A DNA stretch of 64,000 nucleotides from Ricordea florida (GCA_949710005.1 OX453272.1:8119633-8183632); one strand, 5' to 3'. Shown: positions 54,232 through 63,826, counted from the first letter of the stretch. Notes: generated by a model from the letters alone, not told the origin. Numbers and translations: made by a program.

Positions 54232-55276
54232 GTTAGTACACATTCGTTCTTAGGAAGGTCGAAAGCTCGATACGTCAGATTCCCTTAAATATTATGGTGT
54301 TACGATTTGCAGTCAACTTGAAGTGTGAAAGGAGATATCTTTGAGCGCGTCACATGTAAACTTGGTAAAAGAAAATCCGAGTTCTCCCAATACGAGTCAA
54401 ACCTACAACCTTCCTATTACTAGTTCGGACGCTCTACTACTGAGCTATGGGAGACTCGTGGGAGCAAGGCCATTAAACTAGGTTCATGGAACAAATATCC
54501 TGCATACTGCAAGGATTTGAATGTCAAAGTGAAAGAGTTGTGAAGTAACGAAATGGATATCTGTTTAGCCTGGAGCATTTGTGAAGGATTCTAAATAGTG
54601 TTTCTTACTTTCCCACCGACGAGGTACCAATTTTCTTAAGAAACTAGCTCAGTTGAGTTGGGTACCAGAATGGCATTATTCGAGGTTTCTGTTATCAGGA
54701 AACGCGGGTCTTAAGTACTTTGTTTCTGTAAAAGCGCTGCTTAGAGTTCCCTGCAAGAAACACTAGACTAATAACTCTCTTCTTTCGAGAGCGTTATAGG
54801 AAGTCCGATTTTGCCTTCTGATGGCATATTTTATGATCTCCTTCAAGTTTCATTTATAGTATTAGATATTCTTAATCTGACGTCTTTCATTATGGATCGA
54901 GTAATTCTTGTAATGTGGATGCAACTTATGAATAATTTAGTTTGAGAGAAGCTAGTGAATGATCATGAAGTTAAATTGCCGAGACTCTTATGTAACTTTT
55001 ATACTTACAAGGAAAAATCTCGCAACTGAGATTTTAGGGAAAAATCTTGAAACTGGCGTATTAGTTAAAATGATCCTGGGTAAAGTTTTCTTGGTATTTA
55101 CGTTTCGCTAGGTTTTAAGACTTAATATTTCACACTCAATCACGAGAGCTGGATGAGCCGGTATGGAATACTGTGTACGTAGGCAGGAAGGGAATACCGT
55201 ATGCTGATGTAAATTTTCTTCCTCATCTTGCCAATTTTTTTAAATTTACAACTATTTTTGTTTGTATTATCTTCAG
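54232..55276 (+). other. Intron inside D38
   Basis: 1,045 bp phase-0 intron. Contains the intact family-D repeat on the minus strand (54385-54520) and a short Penelope-like tail remnant (54600-54650: TTTCCCACCGACGAGGTACC). Remainder not recognised. Confidence 0.65.
54385..54520 (-). repeat. tRNA-like repeat, family D, uninterrupted copy
   Basis: Minus strand reads GGCCTTGCTCCCACGAGTCT, CCCATAGCTCAGTAGTAGAG, GTCCGAACTAGTAATAGG, GTAGGTTTGACTCGTATTGG, GAGAACTCGGATTTT. It supplies the empty site for the MITE at 49374. A/B-box-like segments suggest tRNA ancestry. Confidence 0.7.
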
Positions 55277-55625
55277 ATTGCAACCTTGCTCAAATCTATC
55301 CCTCCTCAATCGGGTGAACCCAGTCTGCACAAGGCATTGGAGGAGGCGAAAAAAGCGTTTAATCTGGCTCCCGTGCGACCAAACGCCAGAAAAATACTGG
55401 TGGTTATTATGGACAAAGCATCGAGCAGCCAACGCGAGGAAGTCGCCGAAGCGTTGGCGCCGTTAAAAGAAGATGATGTCAAAATTGTTCCAGTTGCTGT
55501 TGGACCTGACGCTGATGTTGACGAACTCAGAAATATCACATCAGCGAAGGATTATCTGGTGGAAGCAGAAAAGAATGAAAACCCAAAGAAACTTGCTGAA
55601 AAGATCATGGATAAAGTTGTGACTG
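55277..55625 (+). CDS. D38 VWA domain, second half-exon
   Basis: 349 nt; acceptor GTATTATCTTCAG phase 0, donor act g|gtaacc phase 1. IATLLKSIPPQSGEPSLHKA, LEEAKKAF, ILVVIMDKASS, VKIVPVAVGPDADVDELR, KIMDKVVTG. Sum 558 nt. Confidence 0.9.
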
Positions 55626-55722
55626 GTAACCACCCCTGTCATGCTACTCGTAATGCTCCGCTGTATTTTGCGGTTAGATAGATAGATAGATAGGTAGGTA
55701 GATAGGTAGGTAGATAGGTAGG

Positions 55723-55773
<51 letters not shown>

Positions 55774-55812
55774 GTAGGTAGGTAGGTAGGTAGGTAGGTA
55801 GGTAGGTAGGTT

Positions 55813-55877
<65 letters not shown>

Positions 55878-55902
55878 GTAGGTAGGTAGGTAGGTAGTTA
55901 GG

Positions 55903-55966
<64 letters not shown>

Positions 55967-56316
55967 TAGACAGATAGATACTTTACAAAGCACAGAATCC
56001 ATAAAGCTAAATCACTTATTTCCAATGAAGCTGGGCAAGATGTCGAGTCGAAAAACCTGTTTGGGAATTTGTGAAAATCAACTAGCAGCATACGAGGCGA
56101 TTTTTTGCACTTTGTCGAAATTTTTGCTGGGATTTCAAAGTGTTATTGCATGACACTTACCCTCATTTCCACGCCACAATATTTTGTACAAAAAAATCTT
56201 ATACGTCCCGCTTAGTATTCTACATTCAGCAGTGAAGTTTTTGATCCAGAGAGGCAAGGTTTGCTCAGATTTGAATTGACTACTAACGAGGTTATAATTC
56301 TTTCTTTATTTCGCAG
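55626..56316 (+). other. Intron D38-D39
   Basis: 691 bp; nearly half is a GATA/GGTA array (55675-55980). 55981-56316 shows nothing recognisable. Confidence 0.65.
55675..55980 (+). repeat. GATA/GGTA block microsatellite (~306 bp)
   Basis: Blocks of pure GATA alternate with blocks of pure GGTA (notably about 55772-55810 and 55877-55905), ending in GACA units. The reverse strand gives a spurious YLSI/YLPT peptide. Confidence 0.95.
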
Positions 56317-56600
56317 AGATATTTGAGATACCCAAGGTCGATTTAGGTTTTGCTATCAGTGCCACTGCAGCTGATGAGAAAGAAAACTTCCAACAAATGA
56401 AAGACATCATCAAGTCAATGATTGACAAGTACGGCAGAGGAGACGTGCTTTATTCTGTCATCATCTTTGGAGAGGAACCAGCGGTCAAAGTTCGTTTTAA
56501 TTCTAATTTCGTTACGGATGATGTTCTCAAGGGGTTTATTGACACAATGGGCAAAACACCAGGAGCTTCGTTGTCAAAGGCTCTAAAGACAGCAGAAGAG
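56317..56600 (+). CDS. D39 VWA domain, first half-exon
   Basis: 284 nt; acceptor CTTTATTTCGCAG phase 1, donor gaa gag|gtaatg phase 0. Segments: PKVDLGFAISATAADEKENF, VLYSVIIFGEEPAVKVRF, TPGASLSKALKTAEE. It breaks within the central helix. Confidence 0.9.
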
Positions 56601-57209
56601 GTAATGTTGAGGATAATGGATGTGGTTTTAGGGGCAGCATACCCTGCATGGTCCCTAACATGAATCGTGCGTCTGTTGTCCTTTGAATCATGATCGTGTT
56701 TTAAGCGGAACAGTACGCGAATGGTAGCTTGACTGTGCTGTGTTTAATTTCCAGTACCTTCGTACTGTCAAGACCTTTATTAGAATGTGTCCTTTAGTCC
56801 TAAGCATTGGCCTCCCAAATCGTATTTCAAGAGTTTACGAATCAAAGCGCAACATTTCATCCGGTTTGCTTAAATTAAACAAAGAACGCAAACTCCACCT
56901 TGCTCTGACTGTCATATCTTGATGCGTTGTAATAAGAAAGCACTTTTCATGGAATCTAGTTCAAGTTTGCTGTCTCAAAGGAAGATAGGTGAATTCGTGG
57001 AATAATTGAATGACACAAAAATATGCGTAGTCTTCTTTGATGTACGGATCGTAGTGCCAGACCAGTTGTCTAAATTGCCTCTCAGATTGAATGCCTGGTT
57101 TCACTTTGGGATTACACCTAATAGTTCATGTCAGCACTAACTATTTTGATGAAAAGAATTCCGCTGAAGCAAATTCTACTGATCCAAACATTTCATTTTT
57201 TATGGAAAG
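56601..57209 (+). other. Intron inside D39
   Basis: 609 bp phase-0 intron; no repeat family recognised. Confidence 0.6.
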
Positions 57210-57477
57210 GTGTTTGACTCAGATGGTCGTCCAGATGCCAAGAAAATCTTGGCCGTCATTGCTGACAAGAAATCAACCAGTTTTCCGGAGGATGTAACAA
57301 AGGAAGCCCGCGAATTAGAGGACAGCGGTATCAGGGTGATCCCAGTTGCTCTCGGGAACGAAGCCGATAAGAATGAACTACAGAAAACAACACCATGGAA
57401 GGATGATGTCTTGACGACAGACAAGAATGAGGATCCATTTAAGGTGGCACAAAAGATCCTCGCGACCGGTTTAACTG
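57210..57477 (+). CDS. D39 VWA domain, second half-exon
   Basis: 268 nt; acceptor TTTTTATGGAAAG phase 0, donor act g|gtaagt phase 1. Resumes exactly at VFDSDGRPDAKK, then ILAVIADKKST, IRVIPVALGNEADKNELQ, KILATGLTG. Sum 552 nt. The final helix is altered (no IMEKV). Confidence 0.88.
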
Positions 57478-57624
57478 GTAAGTGGAGTGGGTCATGAAAT
57501 CAATGAACAGTTTAGCAAGTTAGAAGTCACTGACTAATAAACAGGATTAAGGCAAAATATTATTAAATGGCAAAATATGAGTCCTCGACACTAGTCAGTG
57601 GCATTAAAGCGATGAAGGACTTGG

Positions 57625-57732
57625 GTACTTCATGTATCCCTTAGTATAAAGTACTTAGAATATATTATAATGTATAAAATGTCCATAATATACATTATAA
57701 TGTATTTAGTATAATAGGGGATACATGAAGTA
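57625..57732. repeat. AT-rich palindrome (~108 bp)
   Basis: GTACTTCATGTATCCC and GGGGATACATGAAGTAC flank a stem of TAGTATAAA / TTTAGTATAAT and ATATTATAATGTA / TACATTATAATGTA words. Cruciform-capable. Confidence 0.8.
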
Positions 57733-58112
57733 CATACCATGAAGGATGAAACTTTGATTATGAATAGAGCCTCATTTTATTGTGATGACTCCATTTGGTT
57801 TAGAGCTGCTTTCCATGAAGCTCATTTACTAAAATAAAGCGGTGATTCAGAGCAACATATTTGTCTTTTTCATTAGTTATGGTGATTTGACGAATTTTAG
57901 GAGTCTTTCATGCTATCACGATGATAATCTTCAATTCTCTGATTGTCGGAATAGGATTTGTCGAGAATACTTTCTCATCCTTTTGACGCCGAATATCTGC
58001 AGCTAGTCCACCCTTTTCCTCAATACCTGCAGCAGTTTTACCCCTTCTCAATGGAAAGGCCGTTCCTCGAACCAAGAACGAGCCATTTCCATCTTCTTCA
58101 TCACCTTCAATG

Positions 58113-58193
58113 ATACCTTTTGGAAGCTGTTCATAATAGTAAGATTAGAAGACTTTTTTAATCTTACTATTATGAACAGCTTCCAAAAGGTAT
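58113..58193. repeat. Perfect 35-bp hairpin with 11-nt loop
   Basis: Left arm 58113-58147 begins ATACCTTTTGGAAGCTGTTC; right arm 58159-58193 is its exact reverse complement and ends GAACAGCTTCCAAAAGGTAT. The loop is GAAGACTTTTT. It ends 104 bp before the D40 exon. Confidence 0.95.
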
Positions 58194-58297
58194 GTGTATT
58201 GAATACAGCAATACACATGGAAACAAAGATAATGATTATTTCGCTACTTATTTCACATTTCGCTACAGTAACGGAAAATTTATTTCCAAATCAACAG

Positions 58298-58855
58298 ACA
58301 AAGCAAAGCTACCCGAAGTAGACTTAGCCTTCCTCATCAGCGCAACTGCTCTTCGTTCTGACGAAAACTTGAAGAAAAGTAAAGACATCGTCAAAGAAAT
58401 CGTCATGAAATATGGAATCAATAAAATCCACTACAGCTTGGCTACGTTTGGTGACGCTTTGAAAATTAATCTTAAGTTTGATCTCAAGGTGGACAGCGAC
58501 GAACGTTTGATGACCTCCATAGATTCAGTTCCTAAAGCAAACGGAGGTTCTGACTTAGCGGAAGCGCTTAAGGATTCACCAAGGATTTTCATGGCGGAGA
58601 ACGGAGGGCGTTCTGAAGCGAAGAAGATTTTAGTTGTGATAACTGATAATAAGTCTGAAAGTTCTGAGGATGACGTTGAAGATGCTGCAGCCCATGTCAG
58701 AGACGAAGGCCTTCGGGTTATCTCTGTCGGTCTGGATTTGGCAGATAAAGTGGAGCTGGACAGAACAACTACTTTGGATGAAGATGTGCTTATTCACCAG
58801 TTAGATGAAACGCCAGAGAACATTGCTCGGGATGTCATGGAAAGAGTATTAAATG
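58298..58855 (+). CDS. D40 VWA domain exon
   Basis: 558 nt; acceptor CCAAATCAACAG (poor pyrimidine tract), donor aat g|gtaagg. Segments: PEVDLAFLISATALRSDENL, IHYSLATFGDALKINLKF, GGSDLAEALKDSPRIF, ILVVITDNKSE, LRVISVGLDLADKVELD, DVMERVLNG. The helix-breaking KDSPRIF replaces EEAKKLF, and VAIG is VGLD. Confidence 0.9.
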
Positions 58856-59356
58856 GTAAGGACACACAGGAAAACTGCAAGAAAGTTAGATCAGTTGTCG
58901 AATAAGAGCGCTTCTTAATACAGAAAATGATGCGAAGGCATTTTTCCCGCGCTTTTTGCTGACTACTTGTATTTTCTTTGGGCCCTTATTGGTTCATTGA
59001 ATCGTGCGCATTTGTTGAAATTGTTTTAAATCGTTTCTTTGGTTTTGGTTCCGCAACAGCCAATGTAAAAAGTCCTTTATTTTCCCCCAAATAAGTGCAA
59101 CGTCTGATGCACCAACCAGAAGTGTTCCGCGTTGTTTTATGGGGGATTGCCGTAATTGACCAATCTACCATTCTTAGTGATCTAAGTAATCTATAATCTG
59201 GTCACACTATATGACTCAACGTTTCATCTATGTACATAACCATTCGCTGGAAACCTACCAAGCCCTATTTTCTAACGACGTTGTTTTCCAGAGGTAAATA
59301 TCTGGTAAGATCATTTTTCCCATTTGATGGAAGGCTTCTTTAATTGTTTGTTGCAG
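58856..59356 (+). other. Intron D40-D41
   Basis: 501 bp; a TTGGTTCATTGAATCGTGCG segment at about 58988 resembles the 32-bp repeat unit at 12561. Nothing else recognised. Confidence 0.5.
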
Positions 59357-59914
59357 ACACAGTATCTATTCCTCTGTTGGATGTTGGGTTCGCCATTAGC
59401 GCCGTCTCACAGAACGCAGACAAAACGTTTATGCTAATGAAAGACGCAATGAATTCTATTGCTGAGCGTTATGAAGCAAGTAAAATCCGTTACGCTTTAC
59501 TTACATTCGGAGAAACCGTGACGTCACCGGTTGAGTTCACACGTGATGCGCCGAACGCTGAGACGATTAAAAGGATCCTGGAGCGAGTGAAAAAACCAGT
59601 TGGAAAACCTGATCTCGAGGCCGCACTGCAAGAAGCCAAGCAAATGTTTGACCGAGCTCCTTCTCGACCTGGAACCAAAAAAGTACTTATAGTCATGATG
59701 GACAGCGCGTCAATCAAAGATCCGGATAAAGTGAAAGCGGTAGCCAAGCCATTGGAAGACGGTTTCATTCGGGTTGTTCCGGTAGCGGTCGGTCCCGAAG
59801 CTAGTCCGACCGAACTCGAGAAAGTCACGACAAATAAGAAATTAGTGCATAAAGCGGATAATGATGAGAACCCGGAGAGGCTAGGAGAAGATATCATGAA
59901 AAAGGTTCTAAAGA
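59357..59914 (+). CDS. D41 VWA domain exon
   Basis: 558 nt; acceptor GTTTGTTGCAG, donor aag a|gtgagt. Segments: PLLDVGFAISAVSQNADKTF, IRYALLTFGETVTSPVEF, VGKPDLEAALQEAKQMF, VLIVMMDSASI, IRVVPVAVGPEASPTELE, DIMKKVLKS. Confidence 0.93.
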
Positions 59915-60277
59915 GTGAGTATCAATTTAAAGTTCCATTTGATTGCATTTCGACGATGTAATAATTGTGCCACTACGAGTTAAACTTGTACCCATTCGGT
60001 TAGAATTCCGCTTTGAGGATTTGTCAACAGCTTTTTTTTAACCCATGCAAGTTTACAAATAAGCAATTTGTAAACTCCACGGTTAGGAAATCGAATACAA
60101 GACCCCAAATCGTTTAACCATTTGGTTAGTGAACAGTGACGATTCTTCTGATCGTTGATCTATGTTTTTCCAGTACAAATTTCGTACATTTTCATACGTT
60201 GGTGACAGACGAAAACTTTGGGTTGAGATGTATATGATAAGAAGAGAAATGCTTGTTTTTTTCTTTTTGTTACTTAG
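59915..60277 (+). other. Intron D41-D42
   Basis: 363 bp; nothing recognised. Confidence 0.6.
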
Positions 60278-60832
60278 AGCTTACACCAGTCCCTGTTGTG
60301 GATCTGATGTTTACCGTGAGTGCGCGTTCATCAGACGCTAACGATAAGTTCGATAAGATGAGAGACATTATAAAGACTCTGGTGGATGAATATGGCAAAG
60401 AAAGGATTCGATACAGTCTTGTTGTCTTTGGTGATGAACCGTCAGTGGAACTGCGGTTTGACCAGTCGTTTGTGACGGAAGAGCAAGTAAAAGCTTCTCT
60501 TGATCGAGTGAATCCAGCAACTGACGGAGCAGCTTTAGACAAAGCTCTGAAGAAGTCAGCAGAACTGTTTGCAGGCGATGCGAGGGAGGGTGCAAAGAAG
60601 GTTTTGGTAGTGATAATGGACACAAAATCCACCAGTAAAGAAATGGATGTGAGGAAAATGGTTGAACCTCTGTGGGAAGGCGGTGTAGAGGTTATTCCTG
60701 TAGCGTTTGGCTCAGATTCGGATGAAAATGAGTTGAGAAAAATTACTCCTCACAGTGAGAGCTTGATTCCCTCAAACGAAACTGATGACACAGAGAAGGT
60801 GGCAGAGATGATTATGGACAAAGTGAGAAAAG
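60278..60832 (+). CDS. D42 VWA domain exon
   Basis: 555 nt; acceptor TTGTTACTTAG, donor aaa g|gttaga (weak donor; the intron reads TAG at once). Segments: PVVDLMFTVSARSSDANDKF, IRYSLVVFGDEPSVELRF, DGAALDKALKKSAELF, VLVVIMDTKST, VEVIPVAFGSDSDENELR, MIMDKVRKG. The immediate TAG could end a protein here if the donor is unused, but D43 continues the pattern. Confidence 0.9.
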
Positions 60833-61104
60833 GTTAGAGTACATGTATATCAGTAAGCAATTAGGGATTGTTTACTGTATAATACTGTGGTATAGTATTC
60901 TCCATTTCTTTTGTGATATTTAACTACAGCCATAAAATTTAAATTTTCCCAATTTTTGGAAATCATACTATCACCCTTGAAAGAGTCGTTCTGAGTCCTC
61001 GGGACATCTTCGGGAAGCTCCAATGTACCACTCGAACCACAACTATCAAACCGGATTGTTATTGAAGAGAAACGATTCTTATATGCCTCATACAACGGTT
61101 TTCA

Positions 61105-61105
<1 letters not shown>

Positions 61106-61146
<41 letters not shown>
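61106..61146 (+). repeat. AAT trinucleotide repeat
   Basis: About 13 AAT/TAA units. It reads as poly-Asn and probably marks the tail of the minus-strand tRNA-like repeat beside it. Confidence 0.9.
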
Positions 61147-61166
61147 TACTCCATTTATATTTTTTG

Positions 61167-61236
61167 AACCGGGGTTTTGAACCTGCGTCCTCCCGCACGG
61201 TACTCCAGTGCTCTACCAACTGAGCTAACTGGTCGG
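61167..61236 (-). repeat. tRNA-like SINE head, probably family B
   Basis: Minus strand: GACCAGTTAGCTCAGTTGGT, AGAGCACTGGAGTACCGTGC, GGTTCAAAACCCCGGTTC. The A box matches 47431, and the B box is GGTTCAAAACC. It runs into the AAT tract, which would be a SINE tail. Confidence 0.6.
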
Positions 61237-61528
61237 CGGTCTGCACTGGCGAAAGTTATTGCTTTGGTTTTGCATAGGTGATTGGCAAGAAAATCTCGCG
61301 GGCTTTTTCAACCAATCAGAGGTAGAACTAAATCGTCTTCCCGCACTTTATGCTCAGTGACGACATGTATTTGCGTAGCACTCCGATTGATTTACTTGAC
61401 TACGTGTATCTGTTGTGTTGGTCAATGTAATTGCTTTGGTGCCTTATTCCCCATAGACGGACCTCACACTTCTGTTAACTTTGTTATTTTGTTGTATGTA
61501 TTGCTAACTATGTTTTGTTTGGTTCAAG

Positions 61529-61974
61529 CTGTTCCTGATATTGACTTGGCCTTTGCCATCAGCTCCAACGCATCTGGATCAGAAGAAACCTTTAAAAAAC
61601 TCAAAGACACCCTTGACTTCATTGTCTCTGAGTATGGCACCGGCAGAATACGACACGCCGTTTTGACCTTTGGAGCCAATCCATTTGTAGCTTTCGATTT
61701 CCGTGAAGGCCTCACAAGCGCCGAGGAATTGAAAGACGTTCTTGAGTCTCTCGATCGCCCAGCAGGTAAACCTAATCTGAAGAAAGTAATGGAGAGAGCT
61801 AAGGAAATGTTTGATGGTGCTCCAGACAGAGTTTCTGAAGGCAACGAAGGTAGTGATGCGCCAGAGAGACCCAGTGCTAGGAAGGTCCTGGTTGTTGTAC
61901 TGGACACGAAGTCCAGTAATCCTTCTGATGACGTCAAAGACTCTGCCAAGCTTCTAGAACAGAGTAGTATTAAG
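61529..61974 (+). CDS. D43 VWA domain, first half-exon, with loop insertion
   Basis: 446 nt; acceptor TTTGGTTCAAG phase 1, donor att aag|gtttgt phase 0. Segments: PDIDLAFAISSNASGSEETF, IRHAVLTFGANPFVAFDF, AGKPNLKKVMERAKEMF, then a loop FDGAPDRVSEGNEGSDAPER about 10 residues longer than in sister domains, VLVVVLDTKSS, ending LEQSSIK. Confidence 0.9.
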
Positions 61975-62423
61975 GTTTGTTTGACAGCGTGAATATTTTT
62001 TTTTTCAGCGTTAAACGTCAAGGTTAAACGTCATTTTGTGTTGAGATACGAATGATTTGTTTTTAATTCGTTGCTGCATTGTTGTAAGAGTGAGTTCTGA
62101 CTGAGTCTTATTTTACTTTATTAATTAAGCAATCGTGGCTAGGTTTTTCCAAAGCCTACTCGGGCAGTGGCAGGTTTAAACAGTAACCTGTTGTTATTTC
62201 CAGATGAGCACTAAACAAGACTTTTGAATAAAGTACAACCGGCCCTGAGGTCTTGTACATTAACTTCGATGCTCTTCTGAACGCTCATCAAAAGTGTGTT
62301 CTGTATCTCGAATGATTAAACTGCATTACTGAAAACACTTTTCAAACGACGAGATTAGATTCTTTTGTTTGGTATTTCACACTTCATTTTAAACTCTGAA
62401 AATGTCTCTATTGACCATATTAG
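61975..62423 (+). other. Intron inside D43
   Basis: 449 bp phase-0 intron; no repeat family recognised. Confidence 0.6.
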
Positions 62424-62565
62424 GTAATCCCAGTTGCTATTGGTCCGGACGCAAAGTCAGATGAACTTGAACTACTGACGTCAAACCGTAAGAATCTTGT
62501 TAAGGCGCCTAAAACCGAGGAACCTCGAGTCCTGGGGAAAAGGATCATGGACAGAGTTTTGCAAG
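62424..62565 (+). CDS. D43 VWA domain, second half-exon
   Basis: 142 nt, smallest exon. Acceptor GACCATATTAG phase 0, donor caa g|gtgact phase 1. VIPVAIGPDAKSDELELLTS, NLVKAPKTEEPRV, RIMDRVLQG. It is too short to appear as a long ORF but completes D43 exactly (sum 588 nt, the longest unit). Confidence 0.88.
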
Positions 62566-63021
62566 GTGACTCAGACTCTGCTTTGATTTCCCTTTACTTT
62601 TCTCATAATTCAGTGTCGGAAGCAATTTAGCTACCAAAAATCATTGGCTAAAACATTTCACGCCGCTTTCTTGACCAATGAGAAATATGACTTAACAGAA
62701 TCGTGACGACCACTGATGTGTTTCCCGCGCTAGGTGTTGACGTCATATATTTACTTTTGTTCTGACTGGTTGAGTGGACCGTGTCGGTCTTTCGTCATTG
62801 GCTAGAGATAGAAGTTGAGCTTGGTTTCAGGACTGTCTGTTGAAAATCGCCGTAATGGCGCTAAAGAAAATTCAATAGTCAAAATGAAGTGTAATTAGTG
62901 AAGTATATGTTGGCTATATAGAGCATGACCACATAACAGCTTAACAAGGAAAGATATCTCGAAAAAAGTTAGATGCTCGAAGCTCCAGTTAAAAATGTGT
63001 TGTTTGTCATTGTGTTGTCAG
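62566..63021 (+). other. Intron D43-D44
   Basis: 456 bp; several TTGGCTA/CATTGGCTA words but no defined element. Confidence 0.55.
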
Positions 63022-63287
63022 ATTATCCTGTAGTTGAGCTGGTGGACCTGGTTGTGGCAATCAGCTCCACGGCTGCACGCGCTAAAGAAAATTTCGAAAA
63101 GACAAAGGATGTGATCAAGTCTCTTGTCAAGGAGTTTGGCCGCGAGCGCATTCATTACGGAATTGTACTGATGGGACAACAGCCTCAAATACAACTCCGT
63201 TTGGGAGACTACTTTGAGTCTGATAAACAGCTGATGGCGATTATTGACTCATTTAAACGGGAAACTGGACCAGCTGATCTTGCTAAG
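63022..63287 (+). CDS. D44 VWA domain, first half-exon (second half outside window)
   Basis: 266 nt; acceptor GTGTTGTCAG phase 1, donor gct aag|gtagga phase 0. Segments: ELVDLVVAISSTAARAKENF, IHYGIVLMGQQPQIQLRL, TGPADLAK, stopping inside the central helix. The FG pair of strand 3 is MG. The rest of the domain is not found before 64000, so the intron exceeds 713 bp and the gene continues. Confidence 0.88.
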
Positions 63288-63550
63288 GTAGGATTTCTTA
63301 TATAGATCACTAGCAATAAGGACAATTCCGCCGGTGCGCATTGCTGAACTTACCGACGCGCGTACGGTGCGTATAATATGAGACATGTGGACTCTAATGT
63401 TATTATTAATAGCGGAGCTCCACAGCGGCTCGAAGAGCCGCAGAGCGGAGCCCCATAACTACCGTGCGAGGATAGAAATTGAGAAAACCATGCGTTTGAG
63501 TTTTCATGGTCATCGTGACTAGCGGCATGGCTCGCGGGCGCGTGCGCCTA

Positions 63551-63551
<1 letters not shown>

Positions 63552-63587
<36 letters not shown>
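63552..63587 (+). repeat. GAC trinucleotide repeat
   Basis: About 11 to 12 CGA/GAC units; it reads as poly-Thr or poly-Asp. Not in frame with any VWA exon. Confidence 0.95.
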
Positions 63588-63826
63588 TGTTGCCCCAACA
63601 TGGCGGCCATAGTCATCTGGGATATTTAGAAGGTCTTAAACCGAAAGGAGGCTTTGTTTTTCGCGCGCTTTTCGCGGCTTGCCGGGGCTACACAACCTAC
63701 AGCCAGCAGTCTACAGCAGTCTACAATGTTTTGCTGAAGAAACGGATTTTATTCCATAGGTACTGAGATTTACTCCTTATAAATCTGTGTGAGAAAAATA
63801 GTCTGTAAAAAACTAGAAGCAATTTG

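Larger units (their letters stand above)
57478..58297 (+). other. Intron D39-D40
   Basis: 820 bp with two palindromes, 57625-57732 and 58113-58193; remainder not recognised. Confidence 0.65.
60833..61528 (+). other. Intron D42-D43
   Basis: 696 bp with an AAT run (61106-61146) and a minus-strand tRNA-like repeat head (61167-61236). The rest not recognised. Confidence 0.65.
560..63287 (+). other. Giant multi-exon gene encoding at least 44 tandem VWA domains (both ends outside the window)
   Basis: 51 exons on one strand join into one open frame of about 24.2 kb (about 8,080 residues). Each VWA unit is 537-588 nt, a multiple of three, and is bounded by phase-1 introns. Joining the last base of each exon (G, A or C) to the first two bases of the next gives no stop at any of 50 junctions. 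VWA domains are Rossmann-like adhesion modules; tandem arrays with about one exon per domain are known from the N-terminal region of collagen VI alpha-3. I infer an extracellular matrix or surface protein. Cysteines are rare and no EGF, collagen or TM segment is visible. The MIDAS first Asp is missing in every repeat. The 5' end (signal peptide) and 3' end lie outside. Alternative: several adjacent VWA genes, but no start, terminal exon or UTR break is seen. Confidence 0.85.
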
